This document shows, piece after piece, positions 47,610 to 57,193 of a stretch of DNA of 64,000 nt; the first letter of the stretch is position 1, and every line of letters starts with the position of its first letter. The notes under the pieces are model-generated. The model ran no database searches, was not told the origin of the DNA, and worked only from the letters and a program-made list of their open reading frames with translations. The position numbers were made by a program, and so were the translations under genes. This DNA is from Arsenophonus sp052174135 (GTDB taxonomy: Bacteria > Pseudomonadota > Gammaproteobacteria > Enterobacterales > Enterobacteriaceae). The stretch covers positions 62,001 to 126,000 of the forward strand of contig JBQMRZ010000004.1 of assembly GCA_052174135.1 (NCBI GenBank), written 5' to 3'.

Positions 47610-48593
47610 ATGGTACATCTAGTCGAGTTGATTTCGTTAGCAAAAACAGCTATAGAAAAAGCTCAGGATGTTGCTGTTTTAGATTCTGTGCGTATTGAGT
47701 TTTTAGGTAAAAAGGGTCATTTAACATTACAAATGTTAACTTTGCATGATTTACCCGAAAAAAAACGCCTTGCAGCAAGAACGATTATTAATCAAGCGAA
47801 ACAAGAAATTCAGAATTTATTTAATATTCGTAAAGAACAATTGGAGACCATTATTTTTAATACCCTAATAGCTGCAGAAAAAATAGATATTACATTACCA
47901 GGTCGTCAAACTGAAAATGGTAGTTTTCACCCAATAACACGTACAATTGATCGTATTGAAAGTTTTTTTAATGAGCTTGGTTTTTCTGTTATTTCTGGCC
48001 CTGAAATAGAAGATGATTATCATAATTTTGATGCCTTAAATATTCCACTTCACCATCCTACTCGAGTTTCACGTGATACCTTTTGGTTTAATGCTACTTG
48101 TTTATTAAGGACACAAACTTCTAGTGTTCAAATTCGCACAATGAAAGACAAAAAACCACCCATTCGTATTATTGCTCCCGGTCGTGTTTATCGAAAAGAT
48201 CATGATCAAACTCATACTCCAATGTTTCATCAAATAGAAGGTTTAATTGTTGATAAGAACATTAGTTTCTCTAATTTAAAAGCTATAGTACATTACTTTT
48301 TAAGTTATTTTTTTGAAGAAAAAATTCGTACTCGTTTTCGACCATCATATTTTCCATTCACTGAACCTTCAGCTGAAGTTGATGTAATGAATAAAAATGG
48401 TAAATGGTTGGAGATTTTAGGTTGTGGTATGGTGCATCCAAATGTATTACGTAATGTTGGTATTGATCCTAATTTATATTCTGGTTTTGCTTTTGGAATA
48501 GGAGTCGAGCGTTTAGCAATGTTAAGGTACGACATAATAGATTTACGTGTTTTTTTTGAAAACGATCTTCGTTTTCTTAAACAATTTATATAA
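47610..48593 (+). CDS. pheS: phenylalanyl-tRNA synthetase alpha subunit
   Basis: Catalytic subunit of the (alpha-beta)2 class II enzyme, 327 residues as in E. coli. An N-terminal coiled-coil arm (1-85) is followed by motif 1 in HPITRTIDRIESFF, motif 2 with APGRVYRKDHDQTHTPMFHQIEGL, FRPSYFPFTEPSAEVDV, and motif 3 in GFAFGIGVERLAML, where the family usually has GMGMERL. The start MVHLVELISLAKTAI matches the E. coli MSHLAELVASAKAAI, so ATG 47610 is right even though it directly follows a G10 tract. pheT begins 15 bases after the stop. Confidence 0.96.
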   Translation: MVHLVELISLAKTAIEKAQDVAVLDSVRIEFLGKKGHLTLQMLTLHDLPEKKRLAARTIINQAKQEIQNLFNIRKEQLETIIFNTLIAAEKIDITLPGRQTENGSFHPITRTIDRIESFFNELGFSVISGPEIEDDYHNFDALNIPLHHPTRVSRDTFWFNATCLLRTQTSSVQIRTMKDKKPPIRIIAPGRVYRKDHDQTHTPMFHQIEGLIVDKNISFSNLKAIVHYFLSYFFEEKIRTRFRPSYFPFTEPSAEVDVMNKNGKWLEILGCGMVHPNVLRNVGIDPNLYSGFAFGIGVERLAMLRYDIIDLRVFFENDLRFLKQFI

Positions 48594-48607
48594 AGTAGAA
48601 TTATTAC

Positions 48608-50995
48608 ATGAAATTAAGTGAATTTTGGTTACGTGAGTTTGTAAATCCAGCAATAAGTAGTAAGGCTTTATCGGAACAAATGACTATGGCTGGTTTAGAG
48701 GTTAATGATATTAATCCTGTTGCCGGTCAATTTCGAGGTGTATTAGTCGGTGAAATAGTTAGATGCATTCAACATCCTCATGCAGATAAATTATTTTTAA
48801 CAAAAGTTAACATTGGCACTGAACATTTACTCAATATTATTTGTGAGGCACCGAATTGTCGTCAAGGATTAAAAGTTGCTGTAGCAACAGTTGATTCTGT
48901 TTTAGAAAATAACATTAAAATTAAAGAAATAAAATTACACGATAAGCTTTCTGAAGGTATACTTTGTTCTTATTCTGAACTTGCTATTCCTAATGATAAT
49001 ATTGGTATTATTGAACTGCCTCAAGATGCCAATATCGGTATCGATATTCGTGATTATTTAAAACTTGACGATCATATCTTTGAAGTAAGTTTAACGCCAA
49101 ATCGTGCTGATTGTTTAAGTATTTTAGGTATAGCGCGTGATATTGCAGCTATTAATAACCTTAAGTTAAATATAGTAAAGATTGATCCAGTTAAATGTAT
49201 TGATACAATCGTTTTTCCTATTCAAGTAAAAGCGCCTTTAGCGTGCCCGCGTTTTTTGGGGCGAGTAATAAAAAATATTGATATTACAGTAAAAACACCT
49301 ATCTGGATGAGAGAAAAATTACGTCGTAGTGGGATTTGTGCTATTAATCCTGTAGTTGATGTTACTAATTTTGTATTACTAGAGCTAGGTCAACCTTTAC
49401 ATTCTTATGATCTTGATCGATTAAATGGAAGTATAATTGTTCGAATGGCGAAACAAGATGAAACATTAATTTTACTTGATAATAGTAAGGTAGTTTTAAA
49501 GCAAGATATTTTAGTTGTTGCAGATGAGAAAAATATTTTAGGATTGGCTGGTATTTTTTATGGTAAGCATTCAAACGTTAATCAAAACACAAAAAATATT
49601 TTATTAGAAAGCGTTTTTTTGAATCCATTAGCAATAATTGGTCAGGCGATTAATTATAACCTTCATACTGAGGCTTCACATCGTTTTGAACGCGGAGTGG
49701 ATCCACAATTGCAATATACAGCCATGGAACGTGCTACTAGATTAATAGTTGAAATTTGTGGTGGAGAGGTTGGAATTATTATTGATATAAGCCATAAAAA
49801 TAGCTTACCAAAAGTAGCAAAAATAATATTAACCAGACAAAAGCTTGATCGTTTAATTGGTCATAGTATTTCTAATGTTAATGTTAGTCAAATTCTTCAG
49901 CGTTTAGGTTTTAAAGTAATTGATAAACAAGATAGTTGGCAAGTAATTACTCCATCTTGGCGATTTGATATAAAAATTGAAGAAGATTTAATTGAAGAAA
50001 TAGCTCGTATTTATGGATATAATAATATACTTAATATACCTTTACATGCTGACTTAATCACAACTTCACATTCTGAGTCAACTCTTCCATTAAAAAGAGT
50101 AAAAACATTATTAATTGATCGAGGTTATAATGAAGCAATTACTTATAGTTTTGTTGATCCTAAAGTTCAGATATTACTACATCCAAATTCTAATGCAATA
50201 ATCTTACCTCATCCTGTTTCGATTAATATGTCTGTAATGCGACTTTCTTTACTAACAGGCTTAATAACAACAATAATTTATAATCAAAATCGTCAACAAA
50301 ACCGTATTCGCTTATTTGAAACTGGTTTACGATTTGTGCCAGATATAACTGCAGAACATGGTATTCGGGAAGAATTAATATTAGCAGGTGCAATTACTGG
50401 TAATCGATATGAAGAACACTGGTTAGAAAAAAAACGAGTTGTTGATTTTTTCGATATAAAGGGTGATGTTGAAGCAATATTAGAACTAACCGGAAAATTA
50501 AACAATATTATTTACAAAAATTATTTTAATCTTATATTTCATCCAGGACAAAGTGCTGAAATTTATTTAAATAATAATTATATTGGATATATAGGCGCTA
50601 TTCATCCTGAACTAGAAAATAAGTTGAATTTGAATGGTCGGACATTAGTTTTTGAATTACTATGGGATGCTATTGCAAATCGCATTATCCCTAAAGTAAA
50701 TATGATTTCACGTTTTCCAGCTAATCGACGAGATATTGCTATTATAGTATCAGAAGAAGTAGCAATAGCAGATATTTTTGCTGAATGTAAGAAAATTAGC
50801 ATAAATCATATAGTTGGAATAAACTTATTCGATCTGTACTATGGTAAAGGAATACCAAAAGGTTACAAAAGCCTTGCTATTAGCTTAATTTTTCAAAACA
50901 TAGATCGTACTTTAGAAGAAAAAGAGATCACAGAAACTGTTAATAAATATATTGCTGCATTAAAACAGCGATTCCAAGCCTCCTTGAGGGACTAA
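48608..50995 (+). CDS. pheT: phenylalanyl-tRNA synthetase beta subunit
   Basis: 795 residues, the E. coli length. Domains in order: B1, tRNA-binding OB fold (about 40-150; LVGEIVRCIQHPHADKL); B3/B4 editing module with VDVTNFVLLELGQPLHSYD near 255; B5 DNA-binding-like fold near 400-475; catalytic-like B6/B7 with ETGLRFVPD near 580; and the C-terminal FDX-ACB anticodon domain (about 700-795; SRFPANRRDIAIIVSEE). No truncation or stop. It forms the operon pheST-ihfA. Confidence 0.97.
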   Translation: MKLSEFWLREFVNPAISSKALSEQMTMAGLEVNDINPVAGQFRGVLVGEIVRCIQHPHADKLFLTKVNIGTEHLLNIICEAPNCRQGLKVAVATVDSVLENNIKIKEIKLHDKLSEGILCSYSELAIPNDNIGIIELPQDANIGIDIRDYLKLDDHIFEVSLTPNRADCLSILGIARDIAAINNLKLNIVKIDPVKCIDTIVFPIQVKAPLACPRFLGRVIKNIDITVKTPIWMREKLRRSGICAINPVVDVTNFVLLELGQPLHSYDLDRLNGSIIVRMAKQDETLILLDNSKVVLKQDILVVADEKNILGLAGIFYGKHSNVNQNTKNILLESVFLNPLAIIGQAINYNLHTEASHRFERGVDPQLQYTAMERATRLIVEICGGEVGIIIDISHKNSLPKVAKIILTRQKLDRLIGHSISNVNVSQILQRLGFKVIDKQDSWQVITPSWRFDIKIEEDLIEEIARIYGYNNILNIPLHADLITTSHSESTLPLKRVKTLLIDRGYNEAITYSFVDPKVQILLHPNSNAIILPHPVSINMSVMRLSLLTGLITTIIYNQNRQQNRIRLFETGLRFVPDITAEHGIREELILAGAITGNRYEEHWLEKKRVVDFFDIKGDVEAILELTGKLNNIIYKNYFNLIFHPGQSAEIYLNNNYIGYIGAIHPELENKLNLNGRTLVFELLWDAIANRIIPKVNMISRFPANRRDIAIIVSEEVAIADIFAECKKISINHIVGINLFDLYYGKGIPKGYKSLAISLIFQNIDRTLEEKEITETVNKYIAALKQRFQASLRD

Positions 50996-50999
50996 ACTT

Positions 51000-51299
51000 A
51001 TGGCGCTTACAAAAGCTGAAATATCAGAAAATTTATTCAAAAAACTAGGTATAAGTAAACATAATGCGAAAAACATAATTGAACTTTTTTTTGAAGAAGT
51101 TCGTTGTTCATTAGAAAATGGGGAGAAGGTGAAACTTTCAGGGTTTGGTAATTTTGATTTGCGTTATAAAAATAAACGTCCAGGTCGAAACCCAAAGACT
51201 GGAGAAGATATCCCAATCACTGCTCGTCGAGTGGTAACTTTTCGACCTGGGCAGAAGCTAAAAGGTAAAGTTGAAAAGTTAAAGTCTTGTAAAAAATAA
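51000..51299 (+). CDS. ihfA: integration host factor alpha subunit
   Basis: DNA-bending nucleoid protein of the HU/IHF family, 99 residues. MALTKAEISENLFKKLGIS start, then LSGFGNFDLRYKNKRPGRNPKTGEDIPI with the DNA-intercalating beta-arm proline in RPGRNPKTGE. It begins four bases after the pheT stop, as in enterobacteria. The partner ihfB is not in the window. Confidence 0.97.
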   Translation: MALTKAEISENLFKKLGISKHNAKNIIELFFEEVRCSLENGEKVKLSGFGNFDLRYKNKRPGRNPKTGEDIPITARRVVTFRPGQKLKGKVEKLKSCKK

Positions 51300-51310
51300 A
51301 TTATTATATT

Positions 51311-51336
51311 TTAAAAGCCGTTAAAACGGCTTTTAA
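51311..51336 (+). terminator. rho-independent terminator after ihfA
   Basis: TTAAAAGCCGTT and AACGGCTTTTAA form a 12-bp stem with a G+C core (AGCCG/CGGCT), starting 12 bases past the ihfA stop and followed by a T-rich stretch including TTTTTT at about 51342-51347. The clearest terminator in the window. Confidence 0.88.
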
Positions 51337-52273
51337 AATAGTTTTTTAGAAAAACTAAAAATGTTTTAATAACAATTTAAATTTATTTATCTTTATAATC
51401 TGATTGTTTGCTTTTTGTTGAAAATAATTTGAAGAAAATTAATTTAGTTTTTTATTTTTATCTTAATAACATAAGTTAAAATTTAAATATCTTTTATTTA
51501 TTAGATTAATTTAACTTTAATTAATTAAAATAAATAATTATTATTATATAAATCTATTATTAAGTTATTTAATGTAATCCATGAATAATGAATTTTAAAA
51601 AAATATTAATAAACTGGTAACAGATTAATTATTATTAATGATTTTTATTTTAGTTTATTAAAAGGTAATTAAAAAAAAATTATTTAAATAAATAAATTTC
51701 ATATTAATTTTTTATATTTTTAATAAACATTCATCAAATTACCATTAAATTTTTAAGTATTTCTAATTATTTAAATTTTGTATAAATTATCTATTTGTGA
51801 TTTTAATTAATAAAGATATTTATGATATCAATTGAAATAATTTTATGAAAATATGAAAATAAAACATTGATATAAATTCATGTACTAAATAAATTAATAT
51901 ATAAACAATATATAAAATATTTTTATCTTTTTTTCTTTTAATAATAGTTAAAATAAAAAATGAATATTAAATAAATATGAATAAAAATTGTAACAATTAA
52001 TAAATAAATTAAGTTAATTAACTATTGTCTTAAATAATTTTATGTTTCTTAAACAACCATAAAAATTTTATTTTTTATTTAATAAATTAAAAACAGTATT
52101 ATTATATACAACATACAATATATAACATAAGTTAATACAAAATAATCAATATAGCATCATTATATTAATTAATAAATAACTCAAATCGATTATCATTGTT
52201 ATCATGAAAGATAAAATTAAAATAAAAACTCCTAACTTACAATCTCAAGCGGATAATTAAGATATTAAATATT
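51337..52273 (+). other. spacer between ihfA and manZ
   Basis: About 930 bases. In E. coli btuC follows ihfA; I see no btuC relic. Low-complexity A+T sequence with no gene on either strand. Confidence 0.45.
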
Positions 52274-53131
52274 TTAGGCTAAAAATTCTCCAGAGTAACC
52301 AATAATACTTAAGATAAAAAAACTAATGATAATCCACAATGGATTTACCTTACGGCGTAATAACCACATACAACAAAAAGTTAGTAATAATGGCACTAAT
52401 CCAGGCATTAATTGATTAAGAATAGTTTGTATAGTAGTGACTGTTGTTTCACCAGTATTTGGGTTTTTTATTTCTGATATAACTAAAGAAATATTAACAT
52501 TAGCCCACTTATTAACTAATGCACCCATCACAAATAATCCTAATATAGAAGCCCCTTCAGTTATTTTTTGTAAGAAACCACCACTCATTTCATGAACAAT
52601 ATTCAGTCCCTTTTTATACCCATAGATCACACCGTAATAACGTGTTAATAAACGAATTGAGTTAAATAAAATAAAAAATAATATCGGACCCAATAAGCTG
52701 CCTGACATCGCAATTCCTGCTCCTAATGCAGCAAAAACTGGTCGTATTGTTCCCCAAAAAATAGGATCTCCAATACCAGCTAGTGGTCCCATTAAGCCAA
52801 TCTTTATGCTATTAATTACACCGTCATCAATATTTTCACCATTAGCCCTTTGTTCTTCCATTGCCATTGAAACACCTAAAATAGATGATGCAACATAAGG
52901 ATGAGTATTAAAAAACTCTAGATGACGTTTAATAGCTTTTTTGCATTCTTCATTTTTTTCAGGGTATAAACGACGAATTACTGGGGTCATTGCAAAACAA
53001 AAACCAAGTGCTTGCATACGTTCAAAGTTCCAGGAGCCTTGAAAAAGATTAGAGCGCAAAAAAACCCTGCGGATATCACTAGTAGTAAGTTTTTTTTTGT
53101 TTATTTGTTTCACTGAAGTTATATTTACCAC
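52274..53131 (-). CDS. manZ: mannose PTS membrane subunit IID
   Basis: Integral membrane component EIID of the mannose-type phosphotransferase system, 285 residues. FLRSNLFQGSWNFERMQALGFCF and GLMGPLAGIGDPIFWGTIRP are the family signature stretches; two to three hydrophobic segments lie near the C-terminus. Last gene of manXYZ, 15 bases after manY. With ManX and ManY it imports mannose, glucose, glucosamine and related sugars with phosphorylation. Confidence 0.96.
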   Translation of the reverse strand: MVNITSVKQINKKKLTTSDIRRVFLRSNLFQGSWNFERMQALGFCFAMTPVIRRLYPEKNEECKKAIKRHLEFFNTHPYVASSILGVSMAMEEQRANGENIDDGVINSIKIGLMGPLAGIGDPIFWGTIRPVFAALGAGIAMSGSLLGPILFFILFNSIRLLTRYYGVIYGYKKGLNIVHEMSGGFLQKITEGASILGLFVMGALVNKWANVNISLVISEIKNPNTGETTVTTIQTILNQLMPGLVPLLLTFCCMWLLRRKVNPLWIIISFFILSIIGYSGEFLA

Positions 53132-53146
53132 GGTTTCACTCCTTAA

Positions 53147-53947
53147 TTAATCTAATTCATTATCTAAATCATTATTAACATTATTTCTCGAAATAGTAAT
53201 TTTTGATTTGTTGTGTTTAGGGTTGAGTTGAATATAAAGAATGGCCATAATAACACCAATAACACCTAAAGCAACTAGATTAAAATTAGTAAATGCAGCA
53301 GTTACAAAACCTAAATAAAAGAATGGCATTAAATAACCTGCATACATCATATTAATTACCATAGCATAGCCGACAACAACAATAATACCACTAGCAATAT
53401 TTAATCCTTTAGTTACAACATCAGGAATTAAACTCAAAAAATATTGTACTTCTGACGTACCTACAGAGATAGCAACAATTAGAGATGGAATTGCAATACG
53501 CATTGCTTGCAATAATAACGCTAAAATATGAATTATAGTTAATGCCCGTAAATTAGCAGATAATGCAACTCGATCAGATATGTGTTGAAACGCAACAGTA
53601 ATTGTTCGAACAATAACAGTCAATACTTGGCCTGCTGCGGCCAAAGGAATTGCTAACGCAATACCTGTAGCAATATCCTGTCTCCCGGCAATAACAAGAA
53701 TAGTAGAAATCATTGAGGCTAAGGCAGCGTCAGGAGCAATAGCTGCACCGATATTCATCCATCCAAGGGCAATCATCTCTAGTGTTCCCCCAATAATTAT
53801 CCCAGTTTTTAACTCACCTAGTACAAGACCAATTAATGTACAAGCGACCAAAGGGCGATGAAATTGGAACTCATCTAAAACAGAACCCATACCGGCAATA
53901 GAAGCAACAAGAAAAACTAGTATGATTTGAACAACGGTAAGTTCCAC
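53147..53947 (-). CDS. manY: mannose PTS membrane subunit IIC
   Basis: EIIC channel component, 266 residues, about eight hydrophobic segments. FLVASIAGMGSVLDEFQFHRPLVACTLIGLVLG is the typical N-terminal region and GWMNIGAAIAPDAALAS follows. The C-terminal tail is short, basic then acidic, in the cytosol. ATG 53947 with GGAGATAAAC upstream; 69 bases after manX. Confidence 0.96.
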   Translation of the reverse strand: MELTVVQIILVFLVASIAGMGSVLDEFQFHRPLVACTLIGLVLGELKTGIIIGGTLEMIALGWMNIGAAIAPDAALASMISTILVIAGRQDIATGIALAIPLAAAGQVLTVIVRTITVAFQHISDRVALSANLRALTIIHILALLLQAMRIAIPSLIVAISVGTSEVQYFLSLIPDVVTKGLNIASGIIVVVGYAMVINMMYAGYLMPFFYLGFVTAAFTNFNLVALGVIGVIMAILYIQLNPKHNKSKITISRNNVNNDLDNELD

Positions 53948-54016
53948 TGTTTATCTCCTCTAACCAACAACGTGGTAAAGTATATTTTAAATTTGTTAAT
54001 TTATAAGCAAAAAAAA

Positions 54017-54988
54017 TTAAGTTTTTGCTTTTTTAATAAGGGCTAACATATCTAGTTTTTTATCACTATAAACTTTACGAGCTTCAAGCTCGATACCTCG
54101 TTTAGATAATTTATTAAAAGCATCAATATCTTTATTATCGATTGAGATCGCATTGTTAACTTGTATTTTACCATCATGATAAGCCATCCCACCGATATTA
54201 ACAGACTTTATTTTTACACCACCTTTCACAACTTGTAAAACATCTGTTGGATTAGTGAATAACAACATAACACGTTCACCAGCATACTTTGGGTTATTAT
54301 AAACACGAATATATTTTGCTACATCAACAACATGAGCAATAATACCTGGTGGTGCAACTTGTTTCAATAAGGTTGAGCGAATATAATCTTTAGCAACTTT
54401 GTTATTTACTACAATAATACGCTTTACTTTTATTTCTTTTATCCAACGAATAACTACTTGACCATGAATTAAACGATCATCAATTCGTGTAAGAGCAATA
54501 AACATATACTTCTGTTGATCTGTTGGATTCAATAGTTGTAATTGAGGAATTAAGACTGGTGAACTTTTCAGTTCATTATTATTCTGTAAATTATTTAACG
54601 CTTTAATTTCACTTCGACCAGTTTCAATGGCAGTATTAACTAATTCATTAAAAGTGGGATTATCATCACGGAATAATAATGTAGCAACTAACATTGGAAT
54701 ATTAACACCTGTGACTATATCATATTTATTTTTATCTTTACTTTCTATAATTCGACTTGCGGCATTAAATGGACTACCGCCCCACATATCTACCAAAAAT
54801 AATACACCTTGGGAAACATCGAGCTCGTTAAGTTTTTGAGCATATTTTTCAATCAAAATATCAGTGTTTTCATTTGAAATGAAATCGACATAAATAAAAT
54901 TTTGTTGTTTACCAATTAACATTTCAGTGACTATGAGTAACTGTTTTGCAGCAACACCATGAGTACTAATTATAATAGCTGCACTCAC
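54017..54988 (-). CDS. manX: mannose PTS cytosolic subunit IIAB
   Basis: Bifunctional EIIAB, 323 residues as in E. coli. The IIA domain (1-135) has the phosphorylated histidine in IIISTHGVAAKQLL (H10). A linker follows, and the IIB domain (160-323) has its phospho-histidine in RIDDRLIHGQVV (near 175). The start is GTG 54988 with AGGAGG seven bases upstream. HPr and EI must come from elsewhere in the genome. First gene of manXYZ; I did not find a clear CRP or Mlc site upstream. Confidence 0.96.
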   Translation of the reverse strand: MSAAIIISTHGVAAKQLLIVTEMLIGKQQNFIYVDFISNENTDILIEKYAQKLNELDVSQGVLFLVDMWGGSPFNAASRIIESKDKNKYDIVTGVNIPMLVATLLFRDDNPTFNELVNTAIETGRSEIKALNNLQNNNELKSSPVLIPQLQLLNPTDQQKYMFIALTRIDDRLIHGQVVIRWIKEIKVKRIIVVNNKVAKDYIRSTLLKQVAPPGIIAHVVDVAKYIRVYNNPKYAGERVMLLFTNPTDVLQVVKGGVKIKSVNIGGMAYHDGKIQVNNAISIDNKDIDAFNKLSKRGIELEARKVYSDKKLDMLALIKKAKT

Positions 54989-55114
54989 TACTTTCCTCCT
55001 TAGAAGTAGAGTAAAAATAATAAAATAATTATTTTAGTGTACTCGTCAATTATGAATGAATACAATTAAACATTTATTAATATGATAATTTTATTTTATA
55101 AATTATTAATTATA

Positions 55115-55151
55115 ATTGAAATTTATTATTTAATAAATAATAAATTTCAAT
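55115..55151. repeat. perfect stem-loop, 16-bp arms
   Basis: ATTGAAATTTATTATT and its reverse complement around TAATA, about 130 bases upstream of manX on the 5' side. It may lie in the manX promoter region. Confidence 0.85.
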
Positions 55152-55700
55152 GCGAAAAAAAATATATAGTTGATTAAAGTATTTAAAATATATATAAATA
55201 TTTTTATAAAAATAAATCATATTAATGAATTTATACTTTGTAACAATTATTAATTTTCTAAAATTTAATAACATTAAATATAATTGATAATTTTATCTAT
55301 AAATAGATTTTTAAAAATTCAAGTAAATTAATAAAATTTTTAATAAATAAAACTTATTTATGTTAAAACTATTAAATAATAATATAAATTATTTCTATAT
55401 TTAGAATAAATTAATTATATATTACTTTAATAGCTAAATTTTCGCAAGAACGTTGATTAATTTTGATGTTCATGTTTTTATTTTTTTTTAATATATAATT
55501 TTAATATCTTTATCTAAAATATTTAGATTTTATTTTTAGTGCTATTATTTCTTAATATAAGTAATTTTTATCAAGTAATTGAATTGGATTTAGTAAAGAA
55601 ACTAACTTAATCTTGTTATATAGTAGTTTTAAGGAAGATTTAAGTTATATTTCATATCAATTAAAAATTATAATAATTTGCTTATATTTTTTTCTAAAAA

Positions 55701-55745
55701 TACTTACTTAATAATCTCATTTAATATGAGACTATTAAGTAAGTA
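55701..55745. repeat. stem-loop, 20-bp arms with one mismatch
   Basis: TACTTACTTAATAATCTCAT pairs with 55726-55745 at 19 of 20 positions around TTAAT. The mismatch is a single A-C pair. The outer arm contains a TACT/AGTA direct repetition. Confidence 0.8.
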
Positions 55746-55855
55746 AGTATTTAATATAAAATTATTAAATTTATAAAAAATACTATTTTTATTAAAAATA
55801 GAAATAATAACAAGTAAAAAATATTAATATTAAATAGGTTTAATATAAAAAATAT

Positions 55856-55905
55856 TATATTAATAACTAAAATAACTGGAATAGGTTATTTTAGTTATTA
55901 ATATA
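55856..55905. repeat. perfect stem-loop, 21-bp arms
   Basis: Arms 55856-55876 and 55885-55905 around TGGAATAG; the mixed-sequence core AATAACTAAAATAAC argues against simple low-complexity pairing. 110 bases from the previous stem-loop. Confidence 0.9.
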
Positions 55906-57193
55906 TAAATACGTTAATTATATAATTATATTTAATTAATTATTAGAGAACTTTTAGATACCATTAATATATATGATATAATATAAATAAACGTTAAGTC
56001 TTTTGGTATATAAAAAATTAAGTAAAATATTTTTAATTTTAAGTTTTTACTTGATATAACAATCTGATTTTTATTTTTAATTTTTGTTAAAATGACGTTT
56101 ATTTTTTTCTTATACACCCGATAATTTTATTATCAGAGTATTATTAATACACAATTTATTTTAAAAATAAAAAACGACTGAACTCTTATTAAGTAATAAA
56201 TTCTATTAAAAATTTTTAATAAAATACTAATGGCTATCATTATATTGTTTTCATTTAATATAAATTTAAAAATGAAAGTTTTATTTTATGGACTTTATGT
56301 TGAAAATTAATATAAATGTAATATTTAGTGTTTACTAAAAATAAATGTTTTATTTTTCTTGATATTAGCAATGAAATTTAAAATTTTTCTTAATAGAAGA
56401 ATTAATTACTGATATCATATAATGATAAATTAAATAATTATATTAATGTAATGTTATTTTTTATTATTAATAGAAAATAATAAATATATTAACATCAACA
56501 TTATGATCGATAAAAAATATAATTTTTGTCGTTTGTTTGAGAAATTATTTATCAATATTATTAATCAAACAATATGAAACTTATCTAATGATAATATCTG
56601 CTTTAAACATATAAAAACAACAATAACTAAAAATAAATATTTTTAAATAAATTAATTTAATAATTAATACTATTAATTATTAAAAATATAATATTCTTAT
56701 ATAAGAATATTATTCCTATTTCATTATTTTTTATTTTAAATTATCTGTAATTTTAACTTAATGAAAATTTATAATTAATTTTCGAAATTAAAAATAATTA
56801 TAATGATATTAAAATATATAAAAAATCTTTTTGCGGTTTATATTATAAACTTATAATATATTATAAGGTGTTAAAAAGATTGTGTATCTCTAATTATATT
56901 GAATATAAAACCTTTTTTATTATTACTATTAATTTTTATCAAAAAAATAAATTTTTCATAATATTTATTTGATTTGATTTAAATCAAATTATATTTATTG
57001 ATCCAATGACGCCTATTAGGAATGATTCGATAAATATAAAATATAATTTTTAATTTTTGTATTTTAATAAATAAAAATATAAATTTAGATTTATAAATTT
57101 GACGATAATTAATTATATATGGGTGGATCAAATCAATTAAAGTTTAATTAATAAATCAATTATTATGTTTTTATAAAAAAGATAGTATTCAAT

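Larger units (their letters stand above)
54989..57193 (+). other. 2.2-kb desert between manX and the pabB fossil
   Basis: In E. coli yoaE, sdaA and nudL lie between manX and pabB; none is legible here. The short minus-strand frame at 55932-56117 is low-complexity. Three long stem-loops lie at 55115-55151, 55701-55745 and 55856-55905, and a nested inverted repeat AATCTTTTT...AAAAAGATT around an 18-base palindrome is at about 56826-56881. Confidence 0.5.

Noticed and set aside
56990..57040. Slightly G+C-richer patch near 57005-57030 as a nudL remnant or RNA gene
   Set aside because: Minus-strand translation gives only a few residues like the NudL VIGVLPPVDS stretch; too little to support.
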